64,000 bases of DNA. It comes from Cylindrotheca closterium (Eukaryota > Bacillariophyta > Bacillariophyceae > Bacillariales > Bacillariaceae). Location of the stretch: assembly GCA_933822405.4 (NCBI GenBank), contig CAKOGP040001758.1:171945-235944 (forward strand), written 5' to 3'. Under the pieces are notes generated by a model. The model did not search any database. It was not told the origin of the DNA and was given only the letters and a program-made list of their open reading frames with translations. This document shows, piece by piece, positions 47,155-57,096 of this stretch. The position numbers and the translations under genes are program-made. Positions within the stretch are counted from its first letter, which is position 1. Every line of letters begins with the position of its first letter.

Positions 47155-47540
47155 CATATATGTATATCTGTCCTGTGATGCGTCACGCGAATCGCGTGAC
47201 ACGTCATAGAGAATGTGACTTTCAAGTTTGTCCCCGAAACTCACAAAATAAATCAACAATTGCATTCACAACGGATTTTCGCGTCAGATGATGAAACCAC
47301 ATCAACTACGCGGACAATACACAATGAATGACAATAACCGGATATGTATGGAAGATCCGTTAGGACTTCCCAGTATATGAATAAATAGCATTAACAGTAG
47401 CGATCTTGGAGTTGATTGAGCGATGAAAATCCATCGCTACTTTCAATCAAAATCCAGATCGTTGCTCACAATATTTTAGAATTGGTAAAATCCGTATTTT
47501 CTATTATCTATCGTAAACAATCAAATACTACATTTTGAGT
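47155..47540 (+). repeat. 5' LTR
   Basis: 386 bp, identical to 54639-55024. The exact first bases are uncertain; a TG occurs at 47161. A 19-bp palindrome (GTCACGCG-AAT-CGCGTGAC) at the left is flanked by TGCGTCA and ACGTCAT, which resemble bZIP/CRE sites. AT-rich TATATGAATAAATA (from about 47375) may serve as the core promoter. Confidence 0.93.
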
Positions 47541-47553
47541 GGTTATCACGCCC
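47540..47553 (+). other. Primer-binding site of the retrotransposon
   Basis: TGGTTATCACGCCC begins at the last base of the LTR. The leading TGG pairs with a tRNA CCA end and the rest resembles, with changes, the initiator-Met-type site TGGTATCAG... used by many copia elements. The tRNA cannot be named without the host tRNA set. Confidence 0.6.
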
Positions 47554-47600
47554 AATCAGGTTAACACACCGCACGCTTCCTACAAGCTACAGCCCACAAG

Positions 47601-47698
47601 CAACCAGGGAGAGCATCAGCGCCCACATCAGCCTACCGGCAATCAGGGAGAGCATCAGCACCCACATCAGCTCACAAGCAATCAGGGAGAGCATCAGC
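47601..47698 (+). repeat. 39-bp tandem repeats in the retrotransposon leader
   Basis: Three units of the core CAATCAGGGAGAGCATCAGC (first unit CAACC...) start at 47601, 47640 and 47679, a strict 39-bp period, between the primer-binding site and the gag start. Confidence 0.85.
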
Positions 47699-47831
47699 GC
47701 CCACCAAAACCATATCGTTGCTGAAAACACACGACGACACCGACTCAGTAGAGCCAACTGAGGAAGCCACTGCACCTCAACCCTTCTACTCCCTACAGGA
47801 ACAACAGTTTCTCACCTTCAATCCTCCATCC

Positions 47832-50800
47832 ATGTCCAGCACTTCCGGAGGAACGCCATCTACAGGCACCCTACCATCATACATCACCAAGCCAACTTGC
47901 GGTGGAATCACCACTGTTGGTCCCAACGAGTATGAAATCTACACCGGAGGAAAACCCGATGACACACGATCCGGCCTAGACTCCTCTGCACCAACTGAAC
48001 GAGTTTATCCAGGACAAACTCGTCCAATCTCTGGATATCGATCCATGAAGTCGCAGACCTACCGTACGACATTCGAAGGAACCACCAAGATATCCAAGAC
48101 TTCGCAACAAACCAAATTGAAACGAGATCTTCATCAGCATTTTGTTGAAAACGGACTAGACTCCATCACTTACCTTCCTGATGCGAACGGAGCCACCACA
48201 TCAGTCATTCTCTCGGCCGACTCCTTCTCTCAAGAGACTGCCCTAGCTGCATACAAGACAATGCTCCCAAAATACGACAAATACTGCATCGCCAACGACA
48301 AGGACGCAGCCAAGTATCTTCTCAATGCCGTTGACGATGATCTCAAGGACACCATCGAACTCTTTCACACCGAATCCGACGGGTTTATTGCTGTGTGGTT
48401 TTCTCTCTTGGCCAACATCACTGACAACAACATTGATCGCAAGAAAAGCTTGGAGGACGAAATCAAGTCCATCACCGTCTCTCAGTTTCCGCAACAGAAC
48501 CTCAAGTCGATGGTAGCCAAACTCAAACCCATCTGTGATGAACTTGACGCAATGGAATCCTACGAACCCGACAACAGTATCCATATGCTAGACAACTTCT
48601 CCTATGCAGGCAGTGGCACTGATCCATCCAATCCTCACACCATGAGATTCCGATCAAAGATCATCACACTTCGAGACAAGCTCGACGATGCCATCACAAC
48701 TTGTCGCAACATGTCCAAAGCAACAAGGGACACTCACCTAAAAGGCCAAGGACTTCACTACACCCAACTTCTCAAGACCATCTCCGACATCTACGTCAAG
48801 CTCGAGCACAACAAGACCTGGCCTCCATCCATGACACCTCTAGATTCTCGAACACCCGCAGCCCTCAACATGGCAGCTCTCAAGGACAGCCTATCACCTT
48901 CCGTGGCCGCGCAATTCGAAGCCTACATTCTCCAACAAAGCAAAGGACGTCAGCCACCTGATGAAGACAAGAAATCGACGAATCCAAAGCACGTACCTCC
49001 TACTCCATCCATGACTCCCACGGAGACCATCGAAGGTATCAAACACTACGTTCAAGACATCAAAGGAGTCAAGAACAACTGGTGTGGTCGATGCCGCCGT
49101 TGGACCCCTACTCATTGGACCTGGATGCACGGTCGCAAACCTGACGACAAACCCACTCCAGTTACACCTGCTTCAACCGAATCCCATCTACTGATCAACA
49201 AACAAGACAGCAGTGGGTCAGATGACGACACGTCTCTTGAAACAAACCTTGCCTCCTCAGGATTCAAGTACGTCTTCTACCATATGGAACTTCCCCGGCC
49301 AACACCTGCCAAAATTTCGGAAAGGATCTCCTCGCCAGAGATCCTCGATGAGGCACCATCTTCCAGCATCATGGACAAGTCTTACCTCTGGTCCTACCTT
49401 TGGTATACGTTCCAGGTTGCCATTCTTGGATTCAGCCTATTCGGTGCATTGTTGTGTACCACGACAACCATTGACGCTCTACCCGGTCTCAGTGCCCTAT
49501 CAGCCTTCTTCCAGGACATCCCGCGCCTTGTTGATACCTACACATTTACTTGGCATGCCATCGCACCACTTCTTTGGTACCTCATCTACAGCCTCCTCTT
49601 CATTGGACCCGATCGCTTTGCCGCTCCTACTCCGGTTCCTCGACACATCCGTCGCCAGATTCAGCGGCACCTATTCCGTGAATCGCGTCGCAAGCCTCGT
49701 GGCATCCAGAAGCCTTCCTTCCGACACCCTCGCTACCAACCTTCCCGTGCCGATTGCATCCGCCGCTTTCATGCTACCACTACCTTCTTTCCTTCCTCCT
49801 TTCATACCGTTTCAGAGGGAGAAAACGGTGAGATTCCAGTGTATCGCCGACACATCCATGTCAGCTACACTCGACCTCAAGCTCGAACAAGACCTACCAA
49901 ATTCAGCTTGCGCAGCAAGTGGAAATCCCCAATGGAACGCAAACTTCGTCAATGGATGCTGGACTACTCCTTTCGCTCCTACCACAAGAAGCGCATCCAG
50001 AAGCTCCGCCAACGAGCAAAACAACATGAGAAAGCCATGAAAGAGACAAGAAAAGAGCAAGCAAATGCCGAATCGATCCGACTTCAACAACTTCGAAGCC
50101 AACGTACCTCGGAACTACTTCTTCAGGGATCTCTTGATCCAATCCTACCACCTTTCGACGTTTGGGACACAGACTCTTGGGACAACTACACGACACCTCC
50201 GGATGATTATTGTGTTGAATCTTCAACATGCCAGGAATGCAGCCTCTCTGACGACGAATCTACCAATTACAGCACCAACAGCTCTACATCTCATGCTTCA
50301 ACCTCAGATGAGACAACTGCCAACCCTCCATCTATCATCCATCTATATCCTGTCATGATCGGCAGTTCCGTCGCAGAATACGCCAACGACCATCTGTTCC
50401 TCACTGATCACTGTGCCAAAGACCTCGAACCAGCATTCCCAGTCATTTGGGATTCTGGAGCTTCCGTGTGTGTATCTCCACACCTTGATGACTTTGTAGG
50501 CCCTCTCGGCCCACCACCATGTTCATCCACCAAGGGTGTGGGAGGCCCAGTCGAAGTAAAGGGAACAGGAAATGTCAAGTGGACTTTCAGGACCACGGAC
50601 AACTCCTTCAGAACCATTATCCTCCCTGCCGTCCACATTCCTACAGCAACGCAACGATTATTGAGTACAAGTTCCCTGTGTCAAAAATACCCCAACGAGA
50701 CACTTACCCAAAATGCCGACGGCATGATCCTATCTGGAGAAGTACCAATCACTCGAGCCGTCCAAGCAAGCATCGACAACAGCAACAACCTTCCTACCTC

Positions 50801-53800
50801 TTGGTCCTTCCGACATGTCACCAAGCCCATCAACGACAACACTACCAGCGACGATGCTACCGTCTGCGCCAACAACATCTCCTCCGATCAATCTTCTCCA
50901 ACACCTACTGATTGTTGCTTGAAACGCTCGTCTTCCACTCGGCCAAGCCACCATGCCACCATGCAGGCCGCCATCTCAGAAGTGTGCAATCACAACATCA
51001 ATCTCAATAATGGTGATCGGGAATGGCTCAAATGGCACCAACGTCTTGGACACCGCAGCTTCGCTCTCATCCGCTACATCATGGGTGCTGGCACTCTTGC
51101 AAAAAGCCAACGAGCTCGAGCACTCCACACTCAAGTTTCAAAACGAGTCGAATGTCCCAAATGTGCAGCCTGTTGCTATGCCAAGGCCAAACGAAGATCA
51201 CCTCCCAAACTACGTCGTTCCCAAGGACACATCAAGGATATTCCCAGCACTCTTCGAGACAACACCTTATATCCTGGACAAGAAGTATCCGTGGACCACC
51301 TTGTATCATCAGTTCCTGGACGCACCTATGAGGGTTTCGGCAAAGGTCACAAGTCCACAATGTTCAAAGGGTCAGCTCTATTTGTCGACAATGCAACCGG
51401 ATACACCTACACTCACCATCAAAGGTCCCTCAACACCCATGATACTCTCCGCGGCAAGGAAGCATTTGAGGCTAATTGTCGTGATCTTGGTGTAGTGGTA
51501 CAACGATATCGAAGTGATAATGCTGCCGTATTTCACAGTCATGAATACAAACTTCATCTCGAATCCTTCTCGCAGACTCAAAAATATGCTGGGGTTGGTC
51601 AACATCACGCAAACGGCATCGTCGAAAAGTCCATTCAGGACATCCAATCAACCGCACGAACCATGCTGGTACATCTTGCTATCCATTGGCCAGAACAAGC
51701 TGATCTTGCATTATGGCCAATGGCAATCGATCACGCCGTCTTTCTGCACAATCACCTTCCTGACCAGACTACTGGACTGTCCCCAATGGATAAATTCTCC
51801 CGCCAACGATGGCCACATTCCAAATATCATGACATCCATGTCTTTGGCTGCCCCACCTACGTCCTGGACAAGAAACTTGCAGATGGTAAGACAATTCCAA
51901 AATTCAAGCCACGCTCCGAACGCCATGTTTACCTTGGTTTCAGCCCATTTCATGCAAGCACAGTCCCCTTGGTACTCAATCCAAGAACTGGGTCCATCAC
52001 ACCTCAATTCAACTGCGTTTTCGATGACTGGTTTGCAACCATTGCTACCAGCATCGAAGAAATTCCTACATTCCTTGAGGAGCATTGGCAGACCCTCTTC
52101 ACCGACTCCGAATATCAGTTCCCAGCCGACGACACAGACCCTCCAGCTCTTGCCACCATACCTGTTCAACCGCCTCCGCCCCCTGCATCTCCTCTGGATA
52201 CTTTTGATTCTGCCTCCAGCCCCTACATCACTGGCCTTCCAGACCTATTCGAACCTCGCAGCCCGCCTTCTACTTCCAATATTCCTTCTGTTCCGACCTC
52301 CCAATCTTCGCTTGAGAGGGAGAGAGTGCCTGTTGCCCCCATGCAAGCAACTCCTCCATTAAATTCGACGACCGATTCCTCGAATCAGAGGGAGCCAGAG
52401 CTTCCATCTCAACAACAGAGGGAGCAACAAGCTCCATTGCCTCGCCCTACACCAAGAAATAAACCAAACGTCAGAAGCCAACCACCTCTACCTCGCGAAC
52501 GACCAATTGAAGACTTACCTTCCACCCATCAATTCAGTCCCAACTTACGTCGCAGCACCAGATCAACCAAAGGTGTTTCGGCCCCCATTCTTGATCCAGA
52601 TCCGTCCCAAAAATCCTACTCAAGCAAGGTCGAATACTCCTCCCATCTCAGCGAACTCGACCAATCCATCAATCCTGACTTCAACGACGTCGAAAATCTA
52701 CACTCATTTCCCAAAGACACACCATTTCTGACGGCTGAAGAGTTAGTATTGACACCCAAACACGAGTCATACAAGCGATTCTCAACTCAACCAGACACTG
52801 ACGATGGAGGAATTGCCGGTTTCTACGATCTGCACTTCTCTTACCTTGGATACAAACTGGAAGACAAACCCAACTTTGTCTTCATGGACAGCCGAGCTCC
52901 AGCTGATGTCATTGAATTCCTCAAGGCTGCCTCAAGCGATCCCGACATCTTAACCTGGGATGAAGCAATGAAGCATCCAGAAGAAGCTGAACAATGGCGC
53001 AAGGCAGCGTTGAAAGAAATTCGAGCCCTCGAACACAAACGCACATGGCTTGAAGCACCTGAGTCCAATGCAACTGTTCGTGTTATTCCAGGAACTTGGG
53101 TATTTCGCCGAAAGCGACTGCCAGACGGAACCATTACTAAATTCAAGGCTAGATGGGTACTACGAGGCGACCTACAAGACCTAGACATGGACACCAGAGC
53201 CGACGTCGTTGCTTGGTCTTCCGTACGAATATTCATGGTACTAAGTCTGAAGCTAGGTTGGGTGATGAAATCAATTGACTTCACAAATGCATTCCTACAC
53301 GCCCCATTGCCAAAAGAGCTACCTATGTTTGCTCATCTACCTCGAGGATTCTATTCAAACATGCGAAGCATCACTGGAGAACGAACAGTACTGAATCTAC
53401 AAAAATCTTGTTATGGAACTACCGTGGCCCCTCGATTATGGTTCGAACACGTCATGAAAGCCTTCAAGGAACTTGGATTCGAAAGTTCACCCTACGACAA
53501 GTGCTTTCTCATTCGTAAAGACATGATGATCGTGGTATATGTGGATGATTGTGGTATCAGTTGTGATAAGCCTGAGAAAATTGATGAATTGGTCCAGCAA
53601 CTACGCGACAAAGGCTTCGATCTTGAAATTGAGGGCGACTTTGAAACCTTCCTTGGAGTCGAAATCGAAAAGCTAGATGACGGGCGCTTCCACCTCAAAC
53701 AAACAGGACTCATTGCCAAGGTTTTAGAGGCTGCAGGTCTCAGTGACTGCAATGACAACCATGTCCCAGCAGGTCCCACACCTCTTGGCAAGGACGAAAC

Positions 53801-54578
53801 CGGTGAAGACTGGCCCCAACATCCTTGGAAATACAGCTCCATTATTGGCATGCTTATCTACCTTTGTACAAATACCAGGCCTGACATCAGCTACGCAGTT
53901 TCATGTGCCGCGCGCTTCAATGCTAAACCCAAGGCTTGTCATGCCACCGCCGTAAAAACCATTCTTCGCTACCTCAAAAAGACATCCGACAAAGGGTTGA
54001 TTATTGAATTTGATGGAACATTGGATTTGGAGGCATACTGCGATGCTGATTTTGCTGGACTCCACAAATCTGAAGACTCCTTTGATCCTGCTAGCGCCAA
54101 GTCCCGAGGCGGATACATCATCTTCTTTGGAGGCGTTCCTCTACTCTGGAAAAGCTCCCTTTTGTCATGTATCACACTGAGCACTCTGGAAGCCGAATAC
54201 ATGCAACTATCTCGCACCATGACCGTCCTCCTTGGAATCAAGAATACTCTTGAGGATCTTCTTCCTCCTCTTGGACTACAAACATCCAACCGCTCGATCA
54301 CCTCTACCGTCTTTGAAGACAATGCTGGAGCTCTCCTTCTGGCAACTGAACAGCGCATCACTCCTCGTACCCGCCAGCTCCTTGCAAAATGGCACCACTT
54401 CTGGTCCTGGATTCGCAAACCTTCTGACGGACCCCCTCGCGATGCCAACAGTACTTGGGATGATGGAAAAATCACAGCGAAGAAAATTTCAACTGAACTA
54501 CAACGCGCCGACATGTTCACCAAAGGCCTAACTCGAGTCCTTTTTGAACGAAACCGCAAAATGATTTGTGGTTGGTAA
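47832..54578 (+). CDS. Copia gag-pol polyprotein
   Basis: 2248 residues from the first ATG; the frame is open some way upstream, so a non-ATG start is not excluded. Gag occupies about 1-500 and ends with a Cys/His motif near 416 (WCGRCRRW...H). Two hydrophobic segments (about 519-542 and 572-593) follow, an unusual feature. Protease: WDSGAS near 873. Integrase: HHCC zinc region from H1069, core D1155, D1229 and E1265 (D,D-35-E spacing). Reverse transcriptase: YVDD at 1903-1906. RNase H: D2071 in CDAD, TLEAEYM, EDNAGA; end motif RADMFTKGL. All catalytic residues are present and no stop or frameshift is seen, so the element looks autonomous. No separate gag frame exists, so gag:pol ratio must be set by processing or another route. 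Confidence 0.95.
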   Translation: MSSTSGGTPSTGTLPSYITKPTCGGITTVGPNEYEIYTGGKPDDTRSGLDSSAPTERVYPGQTRPISGYRSMKSQTYRTTFEGTTKISKTSQQTKLKRDLHQHFVENGLDSITYLPDANGATTSVILSADSFSQETALAAYKTMLPKYDKYCIANDKDAAKYLLNAVDDDLKDTIELFHTESDGFIAVWFSLLANITDNNIDRKKSLEDEIKSITVSQFPQQNLKSMVAKLKPICDELDAMESYEPDNSIHMLDNFSYAGSGTDPSNPHTMRFRSKIITLRDKLDDAITTCRNMSKATRDTHLKGQGLHYTQLLKTISDIYVKLEHNKTWPPSMTPLDSRTPAALNMAALKDSLSPSVAAQFEAYILQQSKGRQPPDEDKKSTNPKHVPPTPSMTPTETIEGIKHYVQDIKGVKNNWCGRCRRWTPTHWTWMHGRKPDDKPTPVTPASTESHLLINKQDSSGSDDDTSLETNLASSGFKYVFYHMELPRPTPAKISERISSPEILDEAPSSSIMDKSYLWSYLWYTFQVAILGFSLFGALLCTTTTIDALPGLSALSAFFQDIPRLVDTYTFTWHAIAPLLWYLIYSLLFIGPDRFAAPTPVPRHIRRQIQRHLFRESRRKPRGIQKPSFRHPRYQPSRADCIRRFHATTTFFPSSFHTVSEGENGEIPVYRRHIHVSYTRPQARTRPTKFSLRSKWKSPMERKLRQWMLDYSFRSYHKKRIQKLRQRAKQHEKAMKETRKEQANAESIRLQQLRSQRTSELLLQGSLDPILPPFDVWDTDSWDNYTTPPDDYCVESSTCQECSLSDDESTNYSTNSSTSHASTSDETTANPPSIIHLYPVMIGSSVAEYANDHLFLTDHCAKDLEPAFPVIWDSGASVCVSPHLDDFVGPLGPPPCSSTKGVGGPVEVKGTGNVKWTFRTTDNSFRTIILPAVHIPTATQRLLSTSSLCQKYPNETLTQNADGMILSGEVPITRAVQASIDNSNNLPTSWSFRHVTKPINDNTTSDDATVCANNISSDQSSPTPTDCCLKRSSSTRPSHHATMQAAISEVCNHNINLNNGDREWLKWHQRLGHRSFALIRYIMGAGTLAKSQRARALHTQVSKRVECPKCAACCYAKAKRRSPPKLRRSQGHIKDIPSTLRDNTLYPGQEVSVDHLVSSVPGRTYEGFGKGHKSTMFKGSALFVDNATGYTYTHHQRSLNTHDTLRGKEAFEANCRDLGVVVQRYRSDNAAVFHSHEYKLHLESFSQTQKYAGVGQHHANGIVEKSIQDIQSTARTMLVHLAIHWPEQADLALWPMAIDHAVFLHNHLPDQTTGLSPMDKFSRQRWPHSKYHDIHVFGCPTYVLDKKLADGKTIPKFKPRSERHVYLGFSPFHASTVPLVLNPRTGSITPQFNCVFDDWFATIATSIEEIPTFLEEHWQTLFTDSEYQFPADDTDPPALATIPVQPPPPPASPLDTFDSASSPYITGLPDLFEPRSPPSTSNIPSVPTSQSSLERERVPVAPMQATPPLNSTTDSSNQREPELPSQQQREQQAPLPRPTPRNKPNVRSQPPLPRERPIEDLPSTHQFSPNLRRSTRSTKGVSAPILDPDPSQKSYSSKVEYSSHLSELDQSINPDFNDVENLHSFPKDTPFLTAEELVLTPKHESYKRFSTQPDTDDGGIAGFYDLHFSYLGYKLEDKPNFVFMDSRAPADVIEFLKAASSDPDILTWDEAMKHPEEAEQWRKAALKEIRALEHKRTWLEAPESNATVRVIPGTWVFRRKRLPDGTITKFKARWVLRGDLQDLDMDTRADVVAWSSVRIFMVLSLKLGWVMKSIDFTNAFLHAPLPKELPMFAHLPRGFYSNMRSITGERTVLNLQKSCYGTTVAPRLWFEHVMKAFKELGFESSPYDKCFLIRKDMMIVVYVDDCGISCDKPEKIDELVQQLRDKGFDLEIEGDFETFLGVEIEKLDDGRFHLKQTGLIAKVLEAAGLSDCNDNHVPAGPTPLGKDETGEDWPQHPWKYSSIIGMLIYLCTNTRPDISYAVSCAARFNAKPKACHATAVKTILRYLKKTSDKGLIIEFDGTLDLEAYCDADFAGLHKSEDSFDPASAKSRGGYIIFFGGVPLLWKSSLLSCITLSTLEAEYMQLSRTMTVLLGIKNTLEDLLPPLGLQTSNRSITSTVFEDNAGALLLATEQRITPRTRQLLAKWHHFWSWIRKPSDGPPRDANSTWDDGKITAKKISTELQRADMFTKGLTRVLFERNRKMICGW

Positions 54579-54622
54579 CTGTTCTCGTTTTGACCTGTTC
54601 TGACACCTTCGATCTTTCCATC

Positions 54623-54632
54623 AGAGGGAGAA
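54623..54632 (+). other. Polypurine tract
   Basis: AGAGGGAGAA lies just before the right LTR, where plus-strand DNA synthesis is primed. The 6-7 bases between it and the LTR identity block suggest that the true LTR edge is slightly further left than the identity block shows. Confidence 0.65.
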
Positions 54633-54638
54633 TCAGAA

Positions 54639-55024
54639 CATATATGTATATCTGTCCTGTGATGCGTCACGCGAATCGCGTGACACGTCATAGAGAATGT
54701 GACTTTCAAGTTTGTCCCCGAAACTCACAAAATAAATCAACAATTGCATTCACAACGGATTTTCGCGTCAGATGATGAAACCACATCAACTACGCGGACA
54801 ATACACAATGAATGACAATAACCGGATATGTATGGAAGATCCGTTAGGACTTCCCAGTATATGAATAAATAGCATTAACAGTAGCGATCTTGGAGTTGAT
54901 TGAGCGATGAAAATCCATCGCTACTTTCAATCAAAATCCAGATCGTTGCTCACAATATTTTAGAATTGGTAAAATCCGTATTTTCTATTATCTATCGTAA
55001 ACAATCAAATACTACATTTTGAGT
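54639..55024 (+). repeat. 3' LTR
   Basis: Identical to the 5' LTR at an offset of 7484 bp; supplies the polyadenylation end of the element transcript. Confidence 0.93.
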
Positions 55025-55914
55025 ATGGGCTGCCACCACGACAAATATACACGACAACTTACAAGTCCGCACTAGCAAATCATGATACTACTGTAGGAGC
55101 ATAATTCCGGATCTACTTCTGGCCAAGTAAGGTAAATAAGGTCGTAGATCTTATTCTCCAAGCGGTGAATCATCAGTTGCTTCAAGCGGACCGACATCGA
55201 TCTTTCTTGCGATCCTACAAATGTAGTCACCTGAGGCCGATCACATGCTGCGCTGGCAAACCATGATTTCTTCCGAATCCACTTCTTGGCAAGCTTGAGG
55301 TCGAGCATCTGTACCTACTAGCTTTGAATCATCATAGCGTACTAGCGGAATTTCACGTGCTATGCTACACATCGAGTTACCTAAGGTAGGCCGCATATAC
55401 CTGCCTACCAGCAAACCACTTCCAGCAAACCACGGGGTCGTGCATCCGCCGATCCTACCATCTATGAATCGTCACCGACATCGAACTAACTTTCGATCCT
55501 ACCACAAATGGACTTATCTGAGGCCGCACATGAGGGGTCCCTACTACTAGCCAAACATTATCGGGAACTACTCCTCCTGGACCTACTTCTGACCAAGCTT
55601 GAGGTCCTACAGCATCTGACGTGCTAACTATGAATCATCTGCTAGTCTTTTGTATTTACTCGGTTTAAATGATCAATTTGGACTAGCGGACCAACAACAT
55701 CGGCATTCGTACGACAGTGCCATTAATCGCAATGCTAAGTGTACACAACATTGTATGCTGCATCAGCTTTGACTCTGCCCCGCACGACGCTCGCGATGAC
55801 ATTACAGTGCAATTCAGTGGACGCAATTTCGACTTTTTTAGAAATTTGTCGTGAACATTACAATAGGTTTTGGGATATTGGAATGGGGGTGAAAGGTGCA
55901 AGGAACCATTTCAG
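55025..55914. other. Intergenic, 890 bp
   Basis: Right flank of the retrotransposon up to the stop of the DUF2306 gene. Short phrases such as TACTTCTGGCCAAG / TACTTCTGACCAAG and CTACAAATG recur imperfectly, hinting at old tandem duplication. No gene is seen. Confidence 0.5.
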
Positions 55915-57096
55915 TTATTCCGCATTCTGAATGTTGCTTCCCACTTGGAAAATCTTGCCCGATATGGTCATTGTAGTGATGGCCAGAATAATACCAATGG
56001 CATTGACCACCATAGGTGCTCCAAACTGCGGTCGTCGGGTTTCTCTCAGTAATGCATTCGTGTCTTGTCCTCGTTCCACATCCCCGTTACCCTGTGCAAC
56101 CGATCCGTGGTCTTGCTCTTGCCCAGCACTCAAACTGTCACATGGCGCCGTTGTTAGCATCGGCTGTGTTTCGTCTTGTACCGGCATTGCGTCACCACAG
56201 CCATAGTCAGGGGGAGGAGATATGGTTGGATCGGGAACTGAGGTTGCATCTTGCACAGTAGTAGGCAGCGGTGGCAAGTAGTAAATGACCAGCTCTGCTA
56301 TCAATAGCGCTGAAATCCAATAGCCCCAACAATGGAGCTTGTCCACTATTCGAAAGTAGTCGCCAATGGTGTCATCCACTTCATTGACGTTGCCCATCGG
56401 AATTTTGTACCAACCAAAAATTTGCCAGCAAATGTACCAGTATCGATACAACATGGGTGCTAGTAATTGACTGTAGCTCCGCAATGCAAAGTTACGATGC
56501 TTTTGCCATTGCTTGTTGCGTGCATATCTGTATGCTTTCCAGGTCACATAAAACGTTACGATTCCCGCTGTGCCAAAAGCAATGGTCATGTTCCAACCGC
56601 CCACCAATTTGCCTTTTAGGCAGATGAACGAGATTCCAAAGATGGATGCTCCTAGACCTCCGATTACATACAACCGTCCCAGCCATCGATGTATTGGAAT
56701 GTCCATTCTTCTTAGTTGTGGAATCAGCTGCAAGGGACCAATCACCAACGCCAGAGCACCAAAGGACATGTGTGCGCCCATGGTTATTTTTAGTAGTAAA
56801 GTGGAATCCAGACCAGGAAGGACCTCCTCCCAGTCTTGTCGAGACGAAAAATATCGAAGAATGATGGAACCAATCACCCATAGAATCGCAAACGCATAAA
56901 GAGACACTGTGTGAATGACCCACGGCCAAGCCCAAACTTTGGTTGTCGTCGTTGGTTCGACCGAGGAGGTTGTCGATGGTGGTAGTAGTGGTGATGCTGA
57001 TGCTGATGCTGATGCTGATGCTGATGCTGATGCTGATGCTGATGCTGATGAATTGATATCGTCATCAGTCATTGGACTTTGCGATTCGTTGTGCAT
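55915..57096 (-). CDS. DUF2306 family multi-pass membrane protein
   Basis: 393 residues from ATG 57096 (MHNESQSPM); the frame is open to 57339, but the added residues are low-quality and coded by a GTAC-rich stretch. After a (Ser-Ala) repeat at about 15-36 there are seven or so hydrophobic segments, with loops typical of DUF2306: HMSFGALALVIGPLQLIP, then IPIHRWLGRLYVIGGLGAS. The H-x-x-x-G...GP-x-Q...HR-x-x-G-R-x-Y residues are those conserved in the family and may bind a cofactor such as heme. The function is unknown. A hydrophilic region (about 290-365) separates the last membrane segment. It could sit in the plasma membrane or an endomembrane; no cleavable leader is seen. Confidence 0.85.
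   Translation of the reverse strand: MHNESQSPMTDDDINSSASASASASASASASASASPLLPPSTTSSVEPTTTTKVWAWPWVIHTVSLYAFAILWVIGSIILRYFSSRQDWEEVLPGLDSTLLLKITMGAHMSFGALALVIGPLQLIPQLRRMDIPIHRWLGRLYVIGGLGASIFGISFICLKGKLVGGWNMTIAFGTAGIVTFYVTWKAYRYARNKQWQKHRNFALRSYSQLLAPMLYRYWYICWQIFGWYKIPMGNVNEVDDTIGDYFRIVDKLHCWGYWISALLIAELVIYYLPPLPTTVQDATSVPDPTISPPPDYGCGDAMPVQDETQPMLTTAPCDSLSAGQEQDHGSVAQGNGDVERGQDTNALLRETRRPQFGAPMVVNAIGIILAITTMTISGKIFQVGSNIQNAE
56993..57050. repeat. (GATGCT)9 hexanucleotide repeat inside the DUF2306 gene
   Basis: Nine perfect GATGCT units plus GATG, coding an in-frame Ser-Ala run on the minus strand. Length changes would be in frame, so it is probably a polymorphic coding microsatellite. Confidence 0.95.

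Larger units (their letters stand above)
47155..55024 (+). mobile_element. Full-length Ty1/copia LTR retrotransposon (CoDi-like)
   Basis: A 7.87-kb element with two 386-bp LTRs that I read as identical, a TGG-starting primer-binding site directly after the left LTR, a single long gag-pol frame and a purine tract before the right LTR. The domain order protease-integrase-RT-RNase H is that of Ty1/copia, and the style matches the diatom CoDi lineages. Intact frame plus identical LTRs indicate a recent insertion that could still be active. I find no target-site duplication: the bases before 47155 are GGGGT and those after 55024 are ATGGG. Confidence 0.95.

Noticed and set aside
47536..47556. tRNA-like sequence (GTGGTTATCACG resembles a tRNA D-arm)
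   Set aside because: No cloverleaf can be formed around it, and its position right after the LTR identifies it as a primer-binding site.
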